Of a stretch of 11,260 nucleotides of DNA, positions 5,913 through 11,260 are shown one piece after another (within the stretch, counting starts at the first letter, position 1; every line of letters starts with the position of its first letter). This DNA is from Flavobacterium sp. GTDB taxonomy: Bacteria; Bacteroidota; Bacteroidia; Flavobacteriales; Flavobacteriaceae. The stretch is taken from NCBI GenBank assembly GCA_004296145.1, contig SEBM01000084.1:1-11260 (forward strand). Direction: 5' to 3'. The notes beneath the pieces were generated by a model that was not told where the DNA came from, ran no database searches, and saw nothing but the letters and a program-made list of their open reading frames with translations. Made by a program: the position numbers and the translations under genes.

Positions 5913-6305
5913 TTAACGCTTTTCATTTAATAATCGGACAGTTAAAACCGTCTGAAATAACAAAAACAAAATAAATGTTATAAAAAAATTGATTTTTTCA
6001 AAACGGATGTTGTGAATTGTGTCTGATAAAATAGGCCGCAAAAGTATATAAGCTAAAAACATTTGAATAAAAGTTCCCAACATAAAAAACATTCCGATGC
6101 TATCAAATTTGTCTTTTTTAAACCCTATTACAATTGTCAATACTATTGTAGCAAATAGTAAAAAGATCAAATATAAAAATTCAATACTGTAATGAAAGTT
6201 AAGGTTGTCAACCTCAAAAACAAAAAAAGCTCCCTTATGTACTATATAGGTAGCAATGGCAATAATATATAAATGAAGAATAAGCCTGAAATCTTTTAAA
6301 AACAT
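5913..6305 (-). CDS. Small four-helix membrane protein, AtpI-like position (DUF6168-like)
   Basis: This is a 130-residue hydrophobic protein with four predicted membrane segments at about 7-27, 40-61, 68-90 and 106-125, short basic loops (FKKDKF at 62-67) and a basic C-terminus, RLLNEKR. Size, helix number and position, between atpZ and atpB, match AtpI (UncI), which helps assemble the c-ring. The sequence is not recognisably AtpI; it resembles the small flavobacterial family I recall as DUF6168. The reading frame extends to a TTG at 6332. The ATG at 6305 is preferred because it starts just before the first hydrophobic segment. It is 58 nt after atpZ, so probably in the same transcript. A role in ATP synthase assembly is inferred from position only. 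Confidence 0.75.
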   Translation of the reverse strand: MFLKDFRLILHLYIIAIATYIVHKGAFFVFEVDNLNFHYSIEFLYLIFLLFATIVLTIVIGFKKDKFDSIGMFFMLGTFIQMFLAYILLRPILSDTIHNIRFEKINFFITFILFLLFQTVLTVRLLNEKR

Positions 6306-6363
6306 TTTGAATAATTTTCTGCAAAGATGCAATATTTATTTCAAGGTGTTTTTAAAACTTAGA

Positions 6364-6591
6364 TTACTTAGTTTTATTGATTTCGTTTACCTGACGGATT
6401 ACATTGTATAAGGCAAGTGCAACACCAACCATAACCAATATCTTATTATAGTATACTTTTTCGCTTGGATGATTTTCATCCAGCCAGCTTCCTAAATAAG
6501 AAAACAGAAAAATAATAGCACCCATTTGTATCGGAATATTAATGAGTGCGATCCATTTATTCCGTTGGTTTTTGTTCGGTTCTTTTTCCAT
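6364..6591 (-). CDS. atpZ: AtpZ/AtpI family protein
   Basis: This is a 75-residue membrane protein with a charged N-terminus, then two predicted membrane helices (about 14-35 and 48-65) separated by a short acidic loop, LDENHPSEK. The C-terminus is polar. This two-helix layout and the position ahead of the Fo genes fit the AtpZ/AtpI family, small accessory proteins of F-type ATP synthases linked to c-ring assembly and, in Bacillus, to divalent cation handling. The ATG at 6591 lies inside the bactofilin gene, which ends at 6557. The 35-nt overlap suggests translational coupling. The next methionine, residue 23, would cut the first helix, so the upstream start is better. The family call is good; the exact role is not shown by the sequence. 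Confidence 0.85.
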   Translation of the reverse strand: MEKEPNKNQRNKWIALINIPIQMGAIIFLFSYLGSWLDENHPSEKVYYNKILVMVGVALALYNVIRQVNEINKTK

Positions 6592-6970
6592 TTTTTTCTT
6601 CTGGGATTTCTTTCGAAGTAGTAATCATGGTACAGGTTGCTGTAAACTCAGCTCCGGGTTCGATCGAAAGTTTTCCGACCAGAACTTCGCCGTGTATTTT
6701 TGCGGTGGCCTTTATATTAAGGATTTCCAGTACTTTTATTTTTCCGTGAAATTCTCCTTCGATATCGGCATTGTTGCAAATTATCTCTCCTTTCACACTG
6801 CCTTTTCCTCCGATTACGAGCTTGCCTTGTGAAGTGAAATTTCCTATTAGTTCACCATCTAATCTAAAATCGGCTTTAGAGACAATGTCTCCAACAATTG
6901 ATGTTCCTTCTACAATTCGATTTGTTTTTCCTAATAGTTCAGTACCTGGTTTTTTAACTTTGTCAAACAT
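6557..6970 (-). CDS. Bactofilin (polymer-forming cytoskeletal protein)
   Basis: This 137-residue protein has a bactofilin (DUF583) core at about 18-115, made of short repeating strands with glycine turns such as GDIVSKADFRLDGELIGNF, GKGSVKGEIICNNADIEGEF and GKIKVLEILNIKATAKIHG. Such repeats fold as a compact right-handed beta-helix that polymerises into filaments without nucleotides. The N-terminal tail (MFDKVKKPGTELLG) and the charged C-terminal tail (from about 118) are disordered-looking flanks typical of the family. Bactofilins organise cell shape, wall enzymes or polar structures. The start codon is 4 nt after the sprE stop codon, and the gene's end overlaps atpZ, so it is firmly inside an operon with both. 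A scaffold role for the envelope machinery is inference. Confidence 0.92.
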   Translation of the reverse strand: MFDKVKKPGTELLGKTNRIVEGTSIVGDIVSKADFRLDGELIGNFTSQGKLVIGGKGSVKGEIICNNADIEGEFHGKIKVLEILNIKATAKIHGEVLVGKLSIEPGAEFTATCTMITTSKEIPEEKNGKRTEQKPTE

Positions 6971-6974
6971 TATA

Positions 6975-9587
6975 TTATGGGTTTTTGGGGGCTAAGTAGG
7001 CATCAAGATTTTTCTTGATTTGAACGATTTTATAGTTTTCTCCGGAAATGATAATCGCCTGATTTGAGATTTTATATTTTTTATCATCTCTAAATACACC
7101 GACAATATCATTCGCGTAAGCTTCAGATTTTAATCCATGTATAACTACAAAACTGTCAGTTTTATTGTACTTATCAAAAGAAGTTGTTAACCTCTCATAA
7201 TTTTCAACTAATAAAAAGACTCTAATTGCTTCTTCTATTTTTTTAACCGATTTTGTATCGGTATTAGAAACCGGATACAAAATTTTCCAGCTTTTATTGT
7301 CTGCTGTAGTAAAACTAAGTCGTTCTAAAACAGGAACTTGTTTCTCCAAAAGTTCGCGTGCATTTTTACCCTCAGTACTGTTTGGGTAATTGTCTGCAAC
7401 TGCTTCTAAACCTTTTTTATAAGCCGCCAAACCATTTACTTTTCCTAAAGTATTGGCTTTTAATAATTCATATTTAGAAACAATTTCGTCGCCTGAATAC
7501 TGATTGATTAAATTATCAATATTATCCAAAATGGTATTAAATTGTTCTTCCTGAAACAGCTTATACCATTTTTGATATTCCTTTTCCGGAGAAGCCAGAT
7601 CTTCACTGTTGGTATTGTTTAGAATTTGAGCATATCTCGAATTTGGATATGTTGCTGTAATATTTGCTTTTATAGCCTGTGCTTTTGCCGGATCTGTAAT
7701 TTCATAAATTTTATACAAATTGTACATGGCCGGTAAAACCAGTTTTTCTTCGGGATTGTTTTTTAATAACTGCTCTAGTTTATCACTTGCCAGTTTATTT
7801 TCTTTAAACTTTTCTTTATAAATAAGTCCTAACTGATAATAAGCAAAATTGCGCTCTTTACCAATACTGTCCATTGCTGTTTGTGCAGTCGGAAGTTGTT
7901 TTTCGTAAAATGCCGTGGTGTATTTTTCTATAACTACCGAATCTTTGACAATGTTTAAAGAATCCTGATTCATAGCAGCATCTTTTAATAAGGCATCGTC
8001 GTTTGCAATTTTGGCAGAAGCCATTCTCCAATAACCTCCTAAAGCTCTGTTACCCCACGTTTTTTTGAACTGCAGTTTACCATAAGCAACTGTTGTCGGG
8101 TTATAAAAATAAAATGTACTTACAGGATCATTTCCTGTTGGGGGATTAAAAGCTCCAATTCCCGGAGCACCACCAGGCTGTGATTGCGGATTTACAGCAA
8201 CAGGTCCGTCGTCGGCTTTTGTATTTCGTTCAATATTTGCCAGTTTTTCTTTTTGCTTTTCTTCAATGATACGTTTGGCTTCGTCTTTCTTTTTTAATTC
8301 TGTTATATAATTTTCAAAGTAAAGTTTTCTTTCGGGAGCCGGCAAACCATAAACCATTATAATACTGTCATTGCGTTTTGCAATTGCTTCATATTTTATA
8401 ACGTCATCAAGGTTTTTTCTGTTTTTTTCTATAAAAGCAAATTCTCTGGTTTTTGGATCTAATTTTACTAATGTACTGTCATAATATTTGGCAGCCATGG
8501 AATAATTTGTCTCTTTAAAATACATGTTACCAACATTACGGTACGTTGATGCGGCCAAATAAGGGTCTTTTGGTTTTCTGGCCAATGATTTATTATAAAA
8601 TTTCAGAGCATTTTCCTTGTCTTTCTTTTTGTCATAAAAAACGCCCATTTCATAAAACAAAACATCATAATAAGGTCTGTTCTCACGATCTGCAGTGAGC
8701 TTGTTGTAGGTTTTTAAAAATATGGTATCATTACCATTTTCATAATCATACAACTGTGCTTTTTTCGCGTAAGCGTGCATCATATATTTTCGGTCGGCTT
8801 TTCGATTCATATCGATAACTCCATCGTAATAATAAATTGCACTGTCTTTTTTTCCCTGCTCCTGATACATTTGTCCTAAAATAAAACGGTATCGGGCTTT
8901 ATCTTCGTTTACACGACTAAATTCTTCGGCAATTCTTAACTTGGCAACTGCACTGTCTTTTTCTTCTAAGTTTATAAAAGCTTCAGACAACAAAGCATTT
9001 GCATCAGAAAAAGTCTGCTTGTCCAGATCTGTTTTTTTTAATAAAAGGTTGATGTTTTTAATAACGATAGCATCATTTCCTAAACGCATATTGGTTTTTT
9101 CGCGCCAGATTTTTGCTGTATAAATGTTACTGCTGTTTGGATATTTGTACAGAATATAGTTGAATGCTTCCAGGGCCGGAATAAAACGCTGATCATAATA
9201 TCTGGCTTTTCCGAGCATTAAATAAGCTTCGTCTATCTGGTAGTTTTTTTCACGGCCGCCAATATTCATGGAGTGTTTCTGAATGGCTTTTGTGGCTTTG
9301 GTTTCTGCTTTTTCAAAATCAGGATTTTTTGCTTTGTTTTCGTCAGCAAAACTTTCATCGAACTGCATTTTTTCAATCGGCAATGTTTTCCAGAAATTAT
9401 CCTGATCATTACCCTGAATTGACTTTAAACCTTTGTCTAACCCAATACCACCGTTATACAAAATATTATACTTTGTACTTAACGCATGTGAATTACGCGA
9501 CAAAAATGTGTTTTTTTTGGTAGAACAAGCTATCAAAAGAAAGAAAAACACAATGAAAAAACTATATTTTAGAGTAATCTTTTTCAA
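6975..9587 (-). CDS. sprE: SprE/PorW-type TPR lipoprotein of gliding and type IX secretion
   Basis: This is an 870-residue predicted lipoprotein. A hydrophobic signal (about 8-20) ends in the lipobox LIAC, with C21 as the lipidated residue. A conserved N-terminal block, SRNSHALSTKYNILYNGG, leads into tetratricopeptide-like helical pairs (about 118-160, 230-262, 307-337, 345-375). A charged coiled-coil stretch (425-457) and a Gly/Pro-rich linker (461-487) precede an aromatic-rich segment (488-521). More TPR-like helices (577-650, 665-745) and a C-terminal alpha/beta domain (755-866) follow. This architecture matches SprE of F. johnsoniae and PorW of Porphyromonas gingivalis, which are needed for type IX secretion and, in the former, gliding. 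PorW is reported to link the periplasmic ring to the outer-membrane translocon. The start is a TTG: an in-frame stop lies 15 nt upstream, and no ATG precedes the signal peptide. Confidence 0.9.
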   Translation of the reverse strand: MKKITLKYSFFIVFFFLLIACSTKKNTFLSRNSHALSTKYNILYNGGIGLDKGLKSIQGNDQDNFWKTLPIEKMQFDESFADENKAKNPDFEKAETKATKAIQKHSMNIGGREKNYQIDEAYLMLGKARYYDQRFIPALEAFNYILYKYPNSSNIYTAKIWREKTNMRLGNDAIVIKNINLLLKKTDLDKQTFSDANALLSEAFINLEEKDSAVAKLRIAEEFSRVNEDKARYRFILGQMYQEQGKKDSAIYYYDGVIDMNRKADRKYMMHAYAKKAQLYDYENGNDTIFLKTYNKLTADRENRPYYDVLFYEMGVFYDKKKDKENALKFYNKSLARKPKDPYLAASTYRNVGNMYFKETNYSMAAKYYDSTLVKLDPKTREFAFIEKNRKNLDDVIKYEAIAKRNDSIIMVYGLPAPERKLYFENYITELKKKDEAKRIIEEKQKEKLANIERNTKADDGPVAVNPQSQPGGAPGIGAFNPPTGNDPVSTFYFYNPTTVAYGKLQFKKTWGNRALGGYWRMASAKIANDDALLKDAAMNQDSLNIVKDSVVIEKYTTAFYEKQLPTAQTAMDSIGKERNFAYYQLGLIYKEKFKENKLASDKLEQLLKNNPEEKLVLPAMYNLYKIYEITDPAKAQAIKANITATYPNSRYAQILNNTNSEDLASPEKEYQKWYKLFQEEQFNTILDNIDNLINQYSGDEIVSKYELLKANTLGKVNGLAAYKKGLEAVADNYPNSTEGKNARELLEKQVPVLERLSFTTADNKSWKILYPVSNTDTKSVKKIEEAIRVFLLVENYERLTTSFDKYNKTDSFVVIHGLKSEAYANDIVGVFRDDKKYKISNQAIIISGENYKIVQIKKNLDAYLAPKNP

Positions 9588-9600
9588 TAGAAAGAGTTTA

Positions 9601-9640
9601 AGTCATTTAACTGCAAAATAAGATTTTTAGTATAATGACT
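9601..9640. repeat. Inverted repeat upstream of sprE
   Basis: AGTCATT (9601-9607) is repeated in inverted form as AATGACT (9634-9640) with a 26-nt spacer, within the 87-nt gap between the ABC ATPase gene and sprE. On the minus strand the spacer contains TTATTTTG, one base from the -7 consensus, but no -33 TTG lies at the right distance. It may be part of the sprE promoter region; evidence is thin. Confidence 0.35.
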
Positions 9641-9674
9641 TGTAAAAATACGCTTCTTTTTGTAATATAGAAAC

Positions 9675-10370
9675 TTAAACTGAAAAAAACAATTCCAGTT
9701 CGTGCAACGTTTCTTTTGAGGTCTGAATATCTTTTACAATTTCGCCTTTATTCAGTGCTACAATTCGGTCACAAACTTCTACCGTATGCTGCAAATCATG
9801 ACTGGAAACCAGAACTGTAACATTTGGGTTTTCGGCGAGTTCTTTGATGATTTTCTTTAATCGGCTAACGGTTGTCGGATCAAGATTGGCAAATGGTTCG
9901 TCTAAAACAACAACTTCAGGATTGCCGATAAGTGTTGCAATTATGCCGACTTTCTTTTGATTTCCTTTAGACAGATCTCTCAGGTACTTTTTATTTTTTA
10001 GAATTTCTCCATTAAAAAACTCTTCATGTTTTGCCAGTAGAGCATCGACATCTGCTTTGTTCTGATGACGCAAATCTCCGATAAAATAAAAATATTCTTC
10101 TGGAGTCAAATATCCGATAAGGAAACTTTCGTCTAAAAAAGAACCAGTAAAAGATTTCCAGTTTTCATTTGTATTTACCTGAATATCATTACTTGTAATG
10201 TTTCCTGTCGAAGGCTGAATCAAGTCTAAAAGCAAACTGAAAAATGTTGTTTTTCCTGCTCCGTTATTTCCAACCAATCCAAAACTTTGTCCTTTTGGAA
10301 TTTCAAGACTATCAATATTTAAAACTGTTGTTTCGTTATATTTTTTTGAAAGCTGATTTACTTGTATCAT
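9675..10370 (-). CDS. ABC transporter ATP-binding protein
   Basis: This 231-residue nucleotide-binding subunit of an ABC transporter is expected at the cytoplasmic face of the inner membrane. Walker A is GNNGAGKT (34-41), the signature is LSKGN (133-137, for the usual LSGGQ), Walker B is VVVLDEP (153-159) with catalytic E158, the D-loop is ANLDP (161-165) and the switch histidine is H191. The Q-loop region reads SFLDESFLIGYLTPEEY, with acidic residues where glutamine normally sits. It has the short single-domain form of ABC-2-type exporter ATPases. The gene is preceded at 67 nt by a DUF5687-type membrane protein, its probable permease partner. The substrate cannot be told from sequence. ATG at 10370 gives the standard IQVNQLSKKY beginning. 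Confidence 0.93.
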   Translation of the reverse strand: MIQVNQLSKKYNETTVLNIDSLEIPKGQSFGLVGNNGAGKTTFFSLLLDLIQPSTGNITSNDIQVNTNENWKSFTGSFLDESFLIGYLTPEEYFYFIGDLRHQNKADVDALLAKHEEFFNGEILKNKKYLRDLSKGNQKKVGIIATLIGNPEVVVLDEPFANLDPTTVSRLKKIIKELAENPNVTVLVSSHDLQHTVEVCDRIVALNKGEIVKDIQTSKETLHELELFFSV

Positions 10371-10440
10371 TTTAAATTTTAGATTTTAGATTTAAAAAGA
10401 AAGAATTATCTAATTCTCAAATTGGCAAATTATCTAATTA
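10371..10440 (-). repeat. AT-rich heptad repeats between DUF5687 and ABC ATPase genes
   Basis: This gap carries both repeat types seen elsewhere in the window. TTTTAGATTTTAGATTTAAA lies at 10377-10396, and GAATTATCTAATTC at 10413-10426 is itself a palindrome. A further AATTATCTAATTAG ends on the DUF5687 stop codon. The sequences resemble those at 1505-1563 and 4576-4633, suggesting a dispersed intergenic repeat family. Confidence 0.65.
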
Positions 10441-11260
10441 GTTTTTTTGTTTGTAAGCGCTTATGGTACTATATTTTTCTACTTTATATCTTTTTTCAAT
10501 TAATGAAAATACTTTGCTTCTTAATACAAAACCGGTAACTCCTGCCAGAGCAACGAATGCTAAACCAAGGTTTGAACCATTAATTTTAAAACCAATCCAA
10601 TATAAAACTACCGGAAGTAACAGCTTAGGAATCGTAAGCAACATTACATTTACATTGAAGGCTTTCTTATCGCCAAAAGCACCACTGGCCGATGATAAAT
10701 CAACTGGTGTTTTTGTATAAGCTCCGCCCAAAAGAACCAAATGCGAATTGACACCAATATTATAAATTGCACCTACAAGAATTATGATATAATACTGTAA
10801 TCCGAAATAAATATAAAAGGATGCTATAATTGTAGATATAACAGTCGCAATAACTATCAGCCACCATTTTGAGGTAATATAGCCTCTGTATGGAATGTTT
10901 TGGGTCATCATAAGTTGGTAATAAGAACTGTCCCAACTTGGTACAAACTGTCCGAAAGTAAATAAAAACCCTCCTGAAACAAATATAGCCCCGAAAATAT
11001 GCATCGTTGGATTATTATATGTTTCTATGCCACCTGAAAAAAACAAAAGTCCATAAAACAAAAACATGATACTCATGAAAATGGTCATTTTAGATCTTTT
11101 ATTTCTTTTTATGAGTTTAATATCATTTTTAAGAAATGTTCCTAAAATTCCAAATTGGTTTAACCAGGAAAGATTTTCCGTTGCTGCAATATCTTCTTTT
11201 TTTGAAAGTCCGGCATCAAGAAAAAGATTGTTTTTAAAATATTTAAAAGTGAAAGCGTAC
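10438..11260 (-). CDS. DUF5687-like ABC exporter membrane protein, 5' end outside window
   Basis: This is the C-terminal part of a polytopic membrane protein. The frame is open from the stop codon at 10438 to the window edge, giving 273 residues; the ATG at 11088 is internal. The 57 residues before that methionine are well formed (YFKNNLFLDAGLSKKED, then LSWLNQFGILGTFLKNDIKL) and precede a basic stretch, KRNKRSK. After it come about six hydrophobic segments, with a short basic C-terminus, EKYSTISAYKQKN. This matches my recollection of DUF5687 family proteins, Bacteroidota membrane proteins of roughly 480-500 residues that pair with ABC ATPases, as here. It is expected to be the permease of the exporter. 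The substrate is unknown. Missing sequence would be about 200 N-terminal residues. Confidence 0.8.
   Translation of the reverse strand, partial: YAFTFKYFKNNLFLDAGLSKKEDIAATENLSWLNQFGILGTFLKNDIKLIKRNKRSKMTIFMSIMFLFYGLLFFSGGIETYNNPTMHIFGAIFVSGGFLFTFGQFVPSWDSSYYQLMMTQNIPYRGYITSKWWLIVIATVISTIIASFYIYFGLQYYIIILVGAIYNIGVNSHLVLLGGAYTKTPVDLSSASGAFGDKKAFNVNVMLLTIPKLLLPVVLYWIGFKINGSNLGLAFVALAGVTGFVLRSKVFSLIEKRYKVEKYSTISAYKQKN

Noticed and set aside
6306..6332. TTG start at 6332 for the AtpI-like protein, adding nine residues
   Set aside because: An ATG at 6305 gives a cleaner membrane protein start. The TTG is not excluded, but nothing favours it.
6320..6350. Promoter for the AtpI-like gene (CATCTTTG on the minus strand)
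   Set aside because: It misses the first base of TAnnTTTG, and the nearest TTG is only 12 nt away instead of 17-23.
6542..6995. Plus-strand open frames opposite bactofilin
   Set aside because: They are shadows of the bactofilin and atpZ genes. The minus-strand products belong to known families.
9614..9621. sprE promoter based on TTATTTTG
   Set aside because: It is one mismatch from the -7 consensus, with no -33 TTG at the right distance. Kept only as a comment on the inverted repeat.

Overview
The window looks like a Flavobacterium chromosome (Bacteroidota, close to the F. johnsoniae type). The reasons are its AT-rich DNA, A-rich gene leaders without Shine-Dalgarno sequences, a Bacteroidota-type promoter (TTG, 17 bp, TAnnTTTG), a SprE/PorW lipoprotein of the type IX secretion and gliding machinery, a DUF5687 exporter, and an ATP synthase cluster lacking beta and epsilon. 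All supported protein genes are on the minus strand, so the order of transcription runs from high to low coordinates.

Layout in the direction of transcription. (1) 11260-9675: a DUF5687-type membrane protein, cut by the window edge, followed by its ABC ATPase. Together they look like a two-gene ABC exporter. (2) 9587-5913: sprE, a bactofilin gene 4 nt after it, atpZ overlapping the bactofilin gene by 35 nt, and a small four-helix membrane protein in the slot usually held by atpI. (3) 5866-614: a promoter, then atpB-atpE-atpF-atpH-atpA-atpG, encoding F-type ATP synthase subunits a, c, b, delta, alpha and gamma. The run ends at a strong hairpin terminator at 561-595. atpD (beta) and atpC (epsilon) are absent and must lie elsewhere. 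(4) 1-613: no protein gene. This stretch holds three tandem copies of an approximately 88-bp unit containing hairpins, a long imperfect palindrome and the terminator.

The atp genes supply the membrane sector (a, b, c), stalk (delta, gamma) and alpha subunits of one enzyme; AtpZ and the AtpI-like protein are probable assembly factors. SprE belongs to a proton-motive-force-driven secretion and gliding apparatus, so two systems that use the proton gradient sit side by side.

Intergenic DNA is unusually structured. Heptad-like AT-rich repeats (TAATTAGATAATTAG and TTAGATTT types) recur in three gaps. A 17-bp-arm stem-loop follows the c-subunit gene. A perfect 6-bp inverted repeat surrounds the -33 box of the atpB promoter. 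The tandem-repeat block in 181-443 is the least explained element. I see no tRNA, rRNA, CRISPR array, insertion sequence or prophage gene.
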